Below are positions 17,868-26,990 of a DNA stretch of 64,000 nt, piece after piece. The stretch's first letter is position 1. Each line of letters opens with the position of its first letter. The DNA lies in the NCBI GenBank assembly GCA_902491515.1, contig CABUIC010000008.1, positions 1 to 64,000 of the forward strand. Direction: 5' to 3'. This stretch comes from an uncultured Porphyromonadaceae bacterium (GTDB lineage Bacteria > Bacteroidota > Bacteroidia > Bacteroidales > Muribaculaceae). The notes beneath the pieces were generated by a model, which searched no databases, had not been told where the DNA came from, and saw nothing but the letters and a program-made list of their open reading frames with translations. The translations under genes were made by a program, and so were the position numbers.

Positions 17868-19247
17868 ATGGCAAGCTCCAAGGCACCTCAGACCAAAGCA
17901 GCGGCATCCTCAAATGTCGTAGCCATCGTCGCGATGTTCTTCCTCTTCGCGATGATTTCCTTCGTCACCAACCTCGCCGCACCCCTCGGCACTATCTGGA
18001 AAAACAACTACGACTGGTCCGGTATGCTCGGCAACCTCATGAACTTCCTCGCATACCTCTTCATGGGCATCCCCGCAGGCAACCTCCTCTCCCGCATCGG
18101 CTACAAGAAAACAGCCCTCGCCGCTATGGCCGTCGGCTTCTTCGGCCTAATTCTCCAGTGGCTCTCCGGTTTCGTCGGAACCGAGACCGACGTATTCATG
18201 GTCGACTCCCTGCCCGTAACTCTCAACTTCATCATCTACCTCCTCGGCGCATTTGTCTGCGGCTTCTGCGTCTGCATGCTCAACACCGTCGTAAACCCCA
18301 TGCTCAACCTCCTCGGAGGCGGCGGCAACCGCGGCAACCAGCTCGTCCAGGCCGGCGGCTCATTCAACTCCCTCGCCGGTACCCTCACCCCCTTCTTCGT
18401 CGGCATGCTCATCGGTCAGGTCACCGACCGCACTTCCATGAACGACGTCGCTCCCCTCCTCTACATCGCGATGACCGTCTTCGTCCTCGCTTTCATCATC
18501 ATCAGCTTCGTATCAATCCCCGAGCCGCACCTCCGCAAGGCCGGTGCCTCACAGACCCGCAAGGACAAGCACAGCCCCTGGAGCTTCCGCCACACTGTCC
18601 TCGGCGTCGTCGGCATCTTCTTCTACGTCGGCATTGAAGTCGGAATCCCCGGAATGCTCATTTTCTACCTCTCCGATTCCGCCGCTTCGGGCATCACCGA
18701 GAACGCTACAGCCGTCGCCGGAGGAGTCGCCGCTATCTACTGGCTCCTCATGCTCGTCGGACGTCTCGTCTCTTCCGTCATCTCCGGTAAAGTCTCCTCC
18801 CGCACTCAGCTCATCGCCGTCAGCTCCGTGGCTATCGCTCTCGTAATCATCGGCATATTCCTTCCCGCCGACATCCGCATCAGCATGCCCGCTTACTCCG
18901 CCGGCGAAGGATTCACTTCCGCTATGGTGCCCGCAAAGGCCCTCTTCTTCGTCCTCTGCGGCCTCTGCACTTCCGTAATGTGGGGCGGCATTTTCAACCT
19001 TGCCGTCGAAGGTCTCGGCAAGTACACAGCGAAAGCCTCCGGCATTTTCATGATGATGGTCGTTGGTGGCGGCGTGATGCCCCTCATCCAGAACGCAATC
19101 GCAGGCGCATCCGGTTACATGAGCTCGTACTGGCTCGTCGTAGCCATGCTCGCATACCTCCTCTACTACGGTCTCGTGGGCTCGAAAAATGTCAACAAGG
19201 ACATCCCCGTCAGCGATGACGAAGCTCCCGACCTCCGCGACCTCTAA
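17868..19247 (+). CDS. MFS sugar transporter of the fucose/glucose-galactose permease type
   Basis: The 459-residue protein has about 12 hydrophobic helices. The block starting FVCGFCVCMLNTVVNPML and the NQLVQAGGSFNSLAGTLTPFF region resemble FucP/GluP-like MFS permeases, where sugar and proton are carried together. It sits 53 bp after yggS and 36 bp before transketolase. The pairing with a pentose-phosphate enzyme suggests a sugar substrate, but which sugar cannot be told. Confidence 0.8.
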   Translation: MASSKAPQTKAAASSNVVAIVAMFFLFAMISFVTNLAAPLGTIWKNNYDWSGMLGNLMNFLAYLFMGIPAGNLLSRIGYKKTALAAMAVGFFGLILQWLSGFVGTETDVFMVDSLPVTLNFIIYLLGAFVCGFCVCMLNTVVNPMLNLLGGGGNRGNQLVQAGGSFNSLAGTLTPFFVGMLIGQVTDRTSMNDVAPLLYIAMTVFVLAFIIISFVSIPEPHLRKAGASQTRKDKHSPWSFRHTVLGVVGIFFYVGIEVGIPGMLIFYLSDSAASGITENATAVAGGVAAIYWLLMLVGRLVSSVISGKVSSRTQLIAVSSVAIALVIIGIFLPADIRISMPAYSAGEGFTSAMVPAKALFFVLCGLCTSVMWGGIFNLAVEGLGKYTAKASGIFMMMVVGGGVMPLIQNAIAGASGYMSSYWLVVAMLAYLLYYGLVGSKNVNKDIPVSDDEAPDLRDL

Positions 19248-19283
19248 GCGATAATTCTTTAATTAACATACACTTTTCAAGCT

Positions 19284-21353
19284 ATGATAACAGACGCCAA
19301 GACACTCACCCGCGGCGCGGACAACATCCGCGTGCTCGCCGCCGCGATGGTCGAAAAAGCCAAGTCCGGACACCCGGGCGGCGCAATGGGCGGAGCAGAC
19401 TTCGCTAACGTCCTCTTCTCTAAGTTCCTTGTCTATGACCCCGATGATGCCACTTGGCCCTGGCGCGACCGCTTCTTCCTCGACCCCGGACACATGTCCC
19501 CGATGCTCTACGGAGTCCTCACACTCGCCGGCCGCTTCACCATGGCTGAAATCCAGCAGTTCCGCCAGTGGGGCTCCGTCACTCCCGGACACCCCGAAGT
19601 AGACCCCGCCCGCGGAATCGAGAACACCTCCGGCCCCCTCGGCCAGGGTCACACCATGGCCGTGGGTGCCGCTATCGCAGAGCGCTTCCTCGTTGCCCGC
19701 TTCGGTGAGACCTGCGCCCACAAGACCTACGCTTTCATCTCCGACGGCGGCATCCAGGAAGAAATCTCCCAGGGCGCCGGACGAATCGCCGGATACCTCG
19801 GCCTCTCCAACCTCATCATGTTCTACGACTGCAACGGCGTCCAGCTCTCCACCGACGTCGACGCCGTCGATGAGGAAGACTACGCCGCAAAGTACCGCGC
19901 ATGGGGTTGGAACGTCCTCGAAATCAACGGAAACGACCCCGACGAAATCTCATCCGCCCTCGCCTGCGCCCAGGAAGAGACCCTCCGCCCCACCCTCATC
20001 ATCGGTCACACCGTCATGGGTCTCGGCGCACGCGACGCAAAGGGCGGAAAGATGGAAGGCCTCTGCTCAACACACGGCCAGCCCCTCTCCAAGGCCGGAG
20101 TCGACATGGAAGCCACATACCGAAACCTCGGAGCCGACCCCGCCGACCCCTTCAAGGTATTCCCCGAAGTCGCCGAGCTCTACGCCCGACGCGCCGACGA
20201 GCTCCGGAAGATTGTCGCGGAGCGCCGGGCCGCCCATCAGCAGTGGGCCGACGCGAACTTCGACAAGGCTGTCACCCTCAAGGGCTACCTCGACGGCGTA
20301 ATCCCGCAGATCGACTACGCAGCAATCGCCCACAAGCCCGACTGCGCAACCCGAACAGCCTCCGCCGATGTCCTCGGCGTCCTCGCCGAGAAAATCGGAA
20401 ACATGATCGTATCCTCCGCTGACCTCGCGAACTCCGACAAAACCGACGGTTTCCTCAAGAAAACCGGCGCCTTCGTCCCCCGCGACTTCTCCGGTGCGTT
20501 TTTCCACGCCGGAGTCGCCGAACTGACAATGGCTGCCATAATGAACGGAATTGCGCTCCACGGAGGATGCATCGGCGCCTGCGGAACATTCTTCGTCTTC
20601 TCCGACTACCAGAAACCTGCCATACGCATGTCCGCGCTCATGGAGCTCCCCGTCAAGTACGTCTGGACCCACGACGCCTTCCGCGTCGGCGAGGACGGCC
20701 CCACCCACGAGCCCATCGAACAGGAAGCCCAGCTCCGCCTCCTCGAGGAAATCCGCAACTTCAGCGGCAAACGCTCGATGCTCGTCCTCCGTCCCGCCGA
20801 TGCCGCCGAGACTTCATTCGCATGGCAGATGGCAATGGAGGCCACCGACCGCCCCACAGGCCTCATTTTCTCCCGCCAGGACGTCCGCGACCTCCCCGCT
20901 CCCGAAGGCTCCACGCGCATCGAAGCCGCCCGAGGCCTCTTCAAGGGCGGATACGTCGCCCTTCCCGCCCCCGGAGGCAACCCCGACGTTGTCCTCGTCG
21001 CCAACGGCTCCGAAGTCGCCCTCTTCTGCGACGTCGCCGCCCTCCTCGCCGCCGAAGGCATCAGGGCCTCCGTCGTTTCAGTGCCCTCCACCGGCCTCTT
21101 CAACGACCAGCCAGAGGCATACCGCCTCAGCGTGCTACCCCTCGGGGTGCCCCAGCTCGGCCTCTCCGCCGGCCTCCCCGACGCAATCCGACTCATCGAC
21201 GGCTTCAACGGCGAGGTATACGCCATGAACCGTTTCGGTGCCTCTGCCCCATACAAGGTACTCGACGAAAAGTTCGGCTACACCCCCGCAAACATCCTCG
21301 CTTGGGTCAAGTCAAGACTCGGAATCCAGAACCCCCTCCGCGAAAACTACTGA
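19284..21353 (+). CDS. tkt: Transketolase
   Basis: The 689-residue thiamine-diphosphate enzyme moves two-carbon units between sugar phosphates in the pentose phosphate pathway. Visible blocks are KAKSGHPGGAMGGADF near 25, the active-site segment PLGQGHTMAVGAAIAERF near 115 and the TPP/metal-binding segment SDGGIQEEISQGAGRIAGYL with FYDCNG near 155. The pyrimidine-domain motif HDAFRVGEDGPTHEPIEQ lies near 470. The length matches whole transketolases rather than the split form. It is followed by a strong terminator. Confidence 0.95.
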   Translation: MITDAKTLTRGADNIRVLAAAMVEKAKSGHPGGAMGGADFANVLFSKFLVYDPDDATWPWRDRFFLDPGHMSPMLYGVLTLAGRFTMAEIQQFRQWGSVTPGHPEVDPARGIENTSGPLGQGHTMAVGAAIAERFLVARFGETCAHKTYAFISDGGIQEEISQGAGRIAGYLGLSNLIMFYDCNGVQLSTDVDAVDEEDYAAKYRAWGWNVLEINGNDPDEISSALACAQEETLRPTLIIGHTVMGLGARDAKGGKMEGLCSTHGQPLSKAGVDMEATYRNLGADPADPFKVFPEVAELYARRADELRKIVAERRAAHQQWADANFDKAVTLKGYLDGVIPQIDYAAIAHKPDCATRTASADVLGVLAEKIGNMIVSSADLANSDKTDGFLKKTGAFVPRDFSGAFFHAGVAELTMAAIMNGIALHGGCIGACGTFFVFSDYQKPAIRMSALMELPVKYVWTHDAFRVGEDGPTHEPIEQEAQLRLLEEIRNFSGKRSMLVLRPADAAETSFAWQMAMEATDRPTGLIFSRQDVRDLPAPEGSTRIEAARGLFKGGYVALPAPGGNPDVVLVANGSEVALFCDVAALLAAEGIRASVVSVPSTGLFNDQPEAYRLSVLPLGVPQLGLSAGLPDAIRLIDGFNGEVYAMNRFGASAPYKVLDEKFGYTPANILAWVKSRLGIQNPLRENY

Positions 21354-21407
21354 TTTTCCACCTCTGAAAAGCCACGTAATACACAACATAACTCCTTTTG
21401 TGCAAAA

Positions 21408-21450
21408 AACACCTGTGTGTGATATCTTTTTTTCACACACAGGTGTTTTA
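21408..21450 (+). terminator. Intrinsic terminator after transketolase
   Basis: A perfect 15-bp stem, AACACCTGTGTGTGA (21408-21422) with TCACACACAGGTGTT (21433-21447), encloses a T-rich loop and is followed by TTA. Runs of A before it make it usable on both strands. Confidence 0.75.
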
Positions 21451-21466
21451 TTCAAAATAAATGTTG

Positions 21467-21474
21467 TATTTTTG
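21467..21474 (+). promoter_or_regulatory. -7 box of the OmpA-family gene
   Basis: TATTTTTG followed by CAGG lies 43 bp before the ATG at 21518. The -33 position falls in the right arm of the preceding terminator and is not a clean TTTG. Confidence 0.55.
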
Positions 21475-21517
21475 CAGGAAGAATTCTCATTAACATCAAC
21501 CATAACTCAAATTTCCT

Positions 21518-22720
21518 ATGAAAAAAGCTCTCTTAGCTATGGGTGCTGTCCTCCTTGCCGGACAGGCCCTCATCGCCCAGGAAGCACCTCAGCAGGAAGT
21601 GACCTATGTGGAGGATCCCTCCCAGGGTTACCTCTTAAACCGCTTCAGGGACAATTGGTTCATCACAGCTGAAGGTGGTGCTAACGTCAACTTCGGCCAC
21701 TTCACTGACCACCGCAAGTTCGGCGACCGCTTCTCGCCTCAGGCTGCAATCTACGCCGGCAAATGGTTCTCGCCCGTCTTCGGTTTCCGCGGAGGCATCA
21801 ACTACATCGGCATCAAGGCCCTCTCCGACTATGCAGGCGCCGTAGGTGTTGAACCCACCGAATACCGTCCCGACGGCTACTACAAGATGCACATGAACCT
21901 CGTGGGCCTCAACTTCGACGCCATGCTCAACATCACCAACTGGTGGTGCGGCTACAAGCCCGGTCGCGTCTACAACTTCATCGCATATGTCGGCGGCGAA
22001 GGCGAATTCAACTTCGCCAAGAACGCCGAAGGCAAGTACAAGTACACCGAGGACAAGCTCATCGGCCTCCGCGCAGGTATCATCAACCAGTTCCGCATCT
22101 CCAAGCAGATGTCTCTCGGCATCGACCTCCGCTACTCCCTCCTCGACGCAGCCACCGAGTCCTATGGCGAGAACCGTTCCTGGAACAACCTCTCCGCCAA
22201 CCTCGCCATCACCTACAACTTCCCCAAGCGTGAATGGTCCGCTCCCGTCGTGCCCGTTTGCCCCGAGCCCGAAAACTGCGATCCTCTCCGCGCTCGCCTC
22301 GACGCTGCAAACCGCCGCATCGAAGAGCTCGAAGACCAGCTCAAGGCTTGCCTCGCTCGTCCCGCTGAGCGCATCGTCGAGAAAGTCAACGCTCCACTCG
22401 CTACCGTTTACTTCCCCATCGGTGTTTCCCGCCTTTCCGCCGACAATGCCCGCGTAATCCGTGCCGTCGCTGCCAAAATGGCCTCCAACCCCGACTCCAA
22501 GTACATCGTTACCGGCTGGGCCGACAACTTCACCGGCTCCGACGCCATCAACGCCCGTCTCCGCAAGAACCGCGCTGCCGGCGTCGAGAAGATTCTTCTC
22601 CGCAACGGCGTTAAGGCCGACCAGCTCACCATCGTCGTCAACAACACCAACAACCTCCATCAGGACCTCGGCAAGAAGTGCGCATCCCTCGACCGCGCCG
22701 TCACAATCACCGCCGAATAA
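21518..22720 (+). CDS. OmpA-family outer-membrane protein
   Basis: The 400-residue protein has a signal peptide (MKKALLAMGAVLLAGQALIA). The N-terminal half is a predicted eight-strand beta-barrel (WFITAEGGANVNFGHF, SPVFGFRGGINYIG). A short Pro/Cys/Glu linker with a coiled coil (RLDAANRRIEELEDQLKACL) follows at about 265-290. The C-terminal peptidoglycan-binding OmpA domain starts at about 300 with VYFPIGVSRLSADNARVI and includes GWADNFTGSDAINARLRKNR. It anchors the outer membrane to the wall and is probably highly expressed. It is a single transcription unit with its own promoter and terminator. Confidence 0.92.
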   Translation: MKKALLAMGAVLLAGQALIAQEAPQQEVTYVEDPSQGYLLNRFRDNWFITAEGGANVNFGHFTDHRKFGDRFSPQAAIYAGKWFSPVFGFRGGINYIGIKALSDYAGAVGVEPTEYRPDGYYKMHMNLVGLNFDAMLNITNWWCGYKPGRVYNFIAYVGGEGEFNFAKNAEGKYKYTEDKLIGLRAGIINQFRISKQMSLGIDLRYSLLDAATESYGENRSWNNLSANLAITYNFPKREWSAPVVPVCPEPENCDPLRARLDAANRRIEELEDQLKACLARPAERIVEKVNAPLATVYFPIGVSRLSADNARVIRAVAAKMASNPDSKYIVTGWADNFTGSDAINARLRKNRAAGVEKILLRNGVKADQLTIVVNNTNNLHQDLGKKCASLDRAVTITAE

Positions 22721-22742
22721 TCCGACTCCATCCACTAAAAAA

Positions 22743-22771
22743 ACAGCGTCCCGACGGGGCGCTGTTTTTTT
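22743..22771 (+). terminator. Intrinsic terminator of the OmpA-family gene
   Basis: ACAGCGTCCC (22743-22752) pairs with GGGGCGCTGT (22756-22765), with one T-G pair, around GAC. A T-run follows. Confidence 0.85.
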
Positions 22772-22797
22772 ATATCATTATACACCAGCGAATTGCG

Positions 22798-22964
22798 GTC
22801 GGTCAATTATCCGGATGGAGGTTCAGTTTCGCGTCAAAACATCCTTTCCCTTTGGGACGGCGCTTGCCGGGATATATCTCACTCCCCGAGCAGCCTCTGA
22901 TATTCTCTCACAACCCTTTCCGCCGAAAATTTCTCCCCCACCGCCTGGCGCAAACACTCCCGAC
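22798..22964. repeat. Direct repeat A of the glycosyltransferase 3' end
   Basis: This segment and 23068-23234 are direct repeats offset by 270 bp. Positions 22798-22936 are identical to 23068-23206 (139 bp), and the last 28 bp have a few mismatches. The repeat covers the 3' end of the coding region, the stop codon and 81 bp of downstream DNA. Confidence 0.9.
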
Positions 22965-22967
22965 TCA
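22879..22967 (-). pseudogene. 3' stub of a glycosyltransferase, paralogue or duplication of the downstream GT4
   Basis: In the minus frame the stub reads about SRECLRQAVGEKFSAERV and ends VREYQRLLGE before the stop at 22879. The intact gene ends RRERLRRSVAEKF and then identically. Upstream of the stub homology stops, and the frame runs into unrelated sequence and the palindromic repeat. The stub cannot make a functional enzyme. Confidence 0.75.
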
Positions 22968-23023
22968 ACAAGCCCGTTACAAAGCAACTGTCTGAATACC
23001 GGAGGTCCGCAAAACCTCCGACT

Positions 23024-23049
23024 TGTAGGGACGCACGGCTCGTGCGTCC
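23024..23049. repeat. REP-like palindromic repeat, copy 3
   Basis: TGTAG is followed by GGACGCACGG, C and TCGTGCGTCC. It equals copy 1 except for one base in the right arm. It lies between the glycosyltransferase stub and the intact gene. Confidence 0.65.
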
Positions 23050-23067
23050 GGTCGTAATCCACTGAAT

Positions 23068-23234
23068 GTCGGTCAATTATCCGGATGGAGGTTCAGTTTC
23101 GCGTCAAAACATCCTTTCCCTTTGGGACGGCGCTTGCCGGGATATATCTCACTCCCCGAGCAGCCTCTGATATTCTCTCACAACCCTTTCCGCCGAAAAT
23201 TTCTCCGCCACCGACCGGCGCAAACGCTCCCGAC
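23068..23234. repeat. Direct repeat B at the true 3' end of the glycosyltransferase
   Basis: This is the second member of the 270-bp-offset direct repeat. It overlaps the last 28 codons of the intact glycosyltransferase gene and 81 bp past its stop. Confidence 0.9.
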
Positions 23235-24423
23235 GCCCGGGCGTATCCCCCTCTATAGCCTCGAGGACAGCCTGAGCGAATGGATCGGGCTCAAAATCCG
23301 CGACGAGCGTCCCGAAGCTCGGGTCGCTGATGATATCTCCCTGCCCTCCGCGTTCGAAGCTCACTGGGAAAGCCCCCGCCGCCTGACCCTCGATTAGAGT
23401 CCCTGGCAGCGTCTCGTACTCCGAAGTCGAAATCACGGCAGAGGCATGGGCGTAAAGCTCGGCCAAAAGCGCCTTGTCAGCGATTTTGCCGAGCCACGTA
23501 TACGGTAACCTCAGATTTGCAAGCACTTCCGGCGCACGGAGCTCCCCGTAGAGTACAAGCCTCGCCGGACGGCATTTACCGGCATCCACAAGCATTTTTA
23601 GCATGTTCATGGCAGAAATTGCCATGTCAAGGCGCTTGATCGGGTCGTCCAGACGCGCCGCGCCCATCACAATAAGCGCCTCCCCGCCCTCGATTCCCAG
23701 CTCCCGGCGCGTCCGTCGTGGCGTCGTGTGAAAATCCTCTACAGGGAAAGCATTGGGAATTATCGCGATATCCTCCGTGGGCCTCGCGAAGGCCTCTCCG
23801 GCGCGCTCCGCCATCCACCGGCTTACGGCCACAAGCCGCAGATTCGGAAACCGGGAATAAATCTCAGCCTTCCTCCGCGCCACGCCGCGGGCAAATCCCG
23901 GAAAAAGGCGTCCCGCGCCGCCTATAAACGGGCAATCCCCGCAGACTGCCCTGCCCCCGAGCTTATAGCCCTCGCAGGTACCCGCGTGGTGGCAAATCCC
24001 CGTCACAGGCCACATATCATGCATAGTCCATATCACGGGCTTCCCGAGCGCGCAGAGCTTCGAGAGGCCGCCGAGCGACAGCATCCCCTGATTCACCCAG
24101 TTGAGCAGAATAGCGTCCGCTTCCTCCACCCACGGATGCCGGTGGAGGCCAAGGCCGAAACGCCCGGCGTCGATTTTGAACACATCCCGGCGGTTAAAGC
24201 CGTTGCGGACAAAGGTATAGCCCTTCTCGGCAAGGAATGCGGCACGGCGACCGAGAGCCGTCCCTACCCTTTCGATGCGCGGATTCCGGCGCCCCTCGTC
24301 TGAAATATCCTTGACGAGCATACGGGCGTCGACGCCGTCGGCAACGAGGGCATCGAGCAAACGCCGGCTCACCACCGACGCGCCGCCCTTCGTGTCGCTG
24401 TGGTTGATTATAAGGACTTTCAT
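23149..24423 (-). CDS. Glycosyltransferase family 4
   Basis: The 424-residue cytoplasmic protein has the GT-B layout. The N-terminal acceptor domain starts MKVLIINHSDTKGGASVVSR, with WTMHDMWPVTGICHHAG in the middle. The nucleotide-sugar domain carries EALIVMGAARLDDPIKRLD and the donor-site block ISTSEYETLPGTLIEGQAAGAFPV, where the E-x7-E-type acidic residues of GT4 lie. It probably adds a sugar to a lipid-linked surface glycan. It overlaps the flippase gene by four bases (ATGA), so the two act together. Its 3' end is duplicated downstream. Confidence 0.88.
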   Translation of the reverse strand: MKVLIINHSDTKGGASVVSRRLLDALVADGVDARMLVKDISDEGRRNPRIERVGTALGRRAAFLAEKGYTFVRNGFNRRDVFKIDAGRFGLGLHRHPWVEEADAILLNWVNQGMLSLGGLSKLCALGKPVIWTMHDMWPVTGICHHAGTCEGYKLGGRAVCGDCPFIGGAGRLFPGFARGVARRKAEIYSRFPNLRLVAVSRWMAERAGEAFARPTEDIAIIPNAFPVEDFHTTPRRTRRELGIEGGEALIVMGAARLDDPIKRLDMAISAMNMLKMLVDAGKCRPARLVLYGELRAPEVLANLRLPYTWLGKIADKALLAELYAHASAVISTSEYETLPGTLIEGQAAGAFPVSFERGGQGDIISDPSFGTLVADFEPDPFAQAVLEAIEGDTPGRRERLRRSVAEKFSAERVVREYQRLLGE

Positions 24424-25922
24424 CGCCGGAACCTCCTCACAAGCGCACCGACGGGCAGACGCTCCGCCTTCACCACGGTTCCCATAAAGATGAGTATGAG
24501 CACCGCGCGCAGAGTTCCTTCGGCCCAGGCGTTCCCCGTCAGCGCCGGAACTCCGTACATCCCCGCGGCATAAAGTGCCCCGGCAAGAAGAGTGTACGCC
24601 CCGAGTCGCTTCAGGTCATAGCGTATCGGATACTTCGCCTGACCCACGAAATAGCTCACGGCCATCATCGTGCCGTAGCTCGCCAGCGAGCCCCACGCGC
24701 ATCCCCAGTATGAGATGAGCGGCACAAGCGCCGCATTCATGCCGAGCATCACCGCGAACCCGATAAGCGAGAGATACGAGCCCCATATCGTCCTGTCAGT
24801 CAGCTTGTACCACACCGAGAGGTTGAACACCACTCCGAAGCATAGCTCCGCGAGCATTATCACAGGCACCACCCCGAGCGCTCCGTAGTAGCTGCGCCCG
24901 ATGAAGAGCCGGATGATGTCGAGATAGAACATCACCCCGAGGAATATCACCAGCGAAGCCAGCACAAAATACTTCATCGCGTCGCTGTAGGCCTGCTTGC
25001 TCCCTTTGCTTTCCTTGTCCTTGGCGAAAATGAAGGGCTCGTAGGCGAAGCGGAAAGCCTGAAGAAACATCACCATGATAAGCCCGATTTTATAGCACGC
25101 GCCGTAGACGCCCAGAGCCGCGTCGGCCTCGGCGGGAGTGAGCTGCGTGGCGAGATAAGGAAAAATGATGTTCGGAAGGTTCTGATTCATGAGCCCCACC
25201 ACCCCGAGGATCAGCAGGGGCCACGAATATCTCAGCATCTGCCGCCAGAGCTCCGGATTGAATCTCCAGCGGAAGCCCCTCAGCTCCGGGAAAAGCAACA
25301 GAAGGTTCGCCGCCGAGGCTATGAAGTTGCTCAGGAAGATGTAGCCTATGCCGTAGGCCGGGTCATAGAACCAGTCCACCGTCCCCGGAGCGTGCTCCAT
25401 AAGCCACGGACACGCCAGCAGGAAGAATAGGTTGAGACCGATGTTGAGGCCTATGTTCGTCAGGCGCACCGTGGCGAAGCGCATCGCCCGCGAACAGTAG
25501 CGGAGATAGCCGTAGGGGATAGCCGTGAAGGCGTCCATCGCAACCGCCGTAGCAAGAAGCCACGTACACGACGGACGGTCCGGCGTGCGCATGAATTCCG
25601 ACAGCGACTCGAGGAACGCGCTCATTACCACCACAAACACCGCAGAGGTCGACGCCAGCGAAATCAGCGTCGTCGAGTACACCTCCATCGGGTCGCGCCA
25701 GCGCTCGTGGTTGACGAAGCGGAAAAAGCCCGTCTCCATTCCGTAGGTCAGAAGCGCCAGCATCAGCGCCACCGCCGAGTAGTCGAAAACCACGATGCCG
25801 TACTCCCCGCTCACGAACACACGGGTATAAATCGGCACGAGCAGCCAGTTCAGAAGGCGCCCGAGTATCGAGCTTAGTCCGTAGACCGCCGTGTCCTTGG
25901 CAAGACTTTTTATTCCGGCCAT
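24420..25922 (-). CDS. Polysaccharide flippase of the MATE/MVF superfamily (Wzx-like), number 1
   Basis: The 500-residue membrane protein has 12-14 hydrophobic segments and begins MAGIKSLAKDTAVYGLSSIL with LNWLLVPIYTRVF, as in Bacteroidetes oligosaccharide flippases. It would turn lipid-linked repeat units across the inner membrane. It is 18 bp downstream of ruvB and overlaps the GT4 gene. Base composition is like the neighbours, unlike flippase 2. Confidence 0.88.
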   Translation of the reverse strand: MAGIKSLAKDTAVYGLSSILGRLLNWLLVPIYTRVFVSGEYGIVVFDYSAVALMLALLTYGMETGFFRFVNHERWRDPMEVYSTTLISLASTSAVFVVVMSAFLESLSEFMRTPDRPSCTWLLATAVAMDAFTAIPYGYLRYCSRAMRFATVRLTNIGLNIGLNLFFLLACPWLMEHAPGTVDWFYDPAYGIGYIFLSNFIASAANLLLLFPELRGFRWRFNPELWRQMLRYSWPLLILGVVGLMNQNLPNIIFPYLATQLTPAEADAALGVYGACYKIGLIMVMFLQAFRFAYEPFIFAKDKESKGSKQAYSDAMKYFVLASLVIFLGVMFYLDIIRLFIGRSYYGALGVVPVIMLAELCFGVVFNLSVWYKLTDRTIWGSYLSLIGFAVMLGMNAALVPLISYWGCAWGSLASYGTMMAVSYFVGQAKYPIRYDLKRLGAYTLLAGALYAAGMYGVPALTGNAWAEGTLRAVLILIFMGTVVKAERLPVGALVRRFRR

Positions 25923-25940
25923 GTTTTCTGTATCTGTAAG

Positions 25941-26990
25941 TTATCCGAAAAGCCCGAGGTCATCATATTTGTTCACCCCGAGATGCCTGTACGCCAAATC
26001 CGTCACCTCGCGGCCGCGGGGTGTCCGCTTGATGAAGCCCTCCTTGATCAGGTAAGGCTCGTACACGTCCTCAATAGTCCCGGGGTCCTCGCCGAGGGCC
26101 GTGGCAATCGTCGTCAGGCCCACCGGACCGCCCTTGAACTTGCGGATGATTGTGGTGAGTATCTTGTTGTCGATTTCATCGAGCCCGTAGCGGTCGATGT
26201 TCAGCGCCTCCAGGGCGTAGCGCGCGATTTCGAGGTCGATTTTCCCCGAGCCCACCACCTGGGCGAAGTCCCGGACACGCCGCAGAAGCGCGTTGGCGAT
26301 TCGGGGCGTCCCGCGGCTGCGCAGAGCGATTTCCTCCGCCGCCTCCGGCGCGATTTCCACCTTCAGAAGCCCTGCCGAGCGCCTTACGATGCGCGCAAGC
26401 ACCTCATGGTCATAGTACTCCAGATGGCACGAAATGCCGAATCGCGCCCGTAGCGGCGATGTGAGCAGTCCGCTGCGCGTGGTGGCGCCCACGAGCGTGA
26501 ACGGGCTCAGCGTCAGCTGGACCGACCGCGCCCCCGGACCCTTGTCTATCATGATGTCTATCCGGTAGTCCTCCATGGCCGAATAGAGGTATTCCTCGAC
26601 CACGGGACTCAGACGGTGGATTTCGTCGATGAAAAGAACGTCGTTGGCTTCCAGCGACGTAAGGATGCCGGCAAGGTCGCCCGGCTTGTCGAGCACAGGG
26701 CCCGACGTAACCTTCATCCCCACCCCCAGCTCGTTGGCCACGATGCTCGACAGCGTCGTCTTTCCCAGTCCCGGAGGGCCGAACAGAAGGATATGGTCCA
26801 GCGCCTCACCGCGCATACGGGCAGCCTTGACGAATATCTTCAAGTTCTCGATGATTTTATCCTGACCGTTGAAGCTGTCGAAGTTCGACGGACGGAGCGC
26901 CTTCTCGATGTCCGCCTCCGTGCTCGCCGGTGTCGGAGCCTCCCGCGAGTTCCGGATGTCGAATTTTTCCTCGTCCTTGTTGTCGCTCAT
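25941..26990 (-). CDS. ruvB: Holliday junction branch migration DNA helicase
   Basis: The ATG at 26990 (MSDNKDEEKFDIRNSREAPT) gives a 349-residue protein of normal length; an in-frame extension upstream runs through the GT9 gene and is rejected. Walker A is FGPPGLGKTTLSSIVA, Walker B LFIDEIHRL, sensor 1 is GATTRSGLLTSPLRARFG, and the arginine finger and winged helix follow (EPYLIKEGFIKRTPRGREVT). The AAA+ hexamer drives branch migration with RuvA. The start overlaps the GT9 stop by four bases, so it is co-transcribed with surface-glycan genes. Confidence 0.96.
   Translation of the reverse strand: MSDNKDEEKFDIRNSREAPTPASTEADIEKALRPSNFDSFNGQDKIIENLKIFVKAARMRGEALDHILLFGPPGLGKTTLSSIVANELGVGMKVTSGPVLDKPGDLAGILTSLEANDVLFIDEIHRLSPVVEEYLYSAMEDYRIDIMIDKGPGARSVQLTLSPFTLVGATTRSGLLTSPLRARFGISCHLEYYDHEVLARIVRRSAGLLKVEIAPEAAEEIALRSRGTPRIANALLRRVRDFAQVVGSGKIDLEIARYALEALNIDRYGLDEIDNKILTTIIRKFKGGPVGLTTIATALGEDPGTIEDVYEPYLIKEGFIKRTPRGREVTDLAYRHLGVNKYDDLGLFG

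Noticed and set aside
22798..23234. CRISPR-like repeat
   Set aside because: There are only two long direct repeats, they contain coding DNA, and no regular spacers or cas genes are present.
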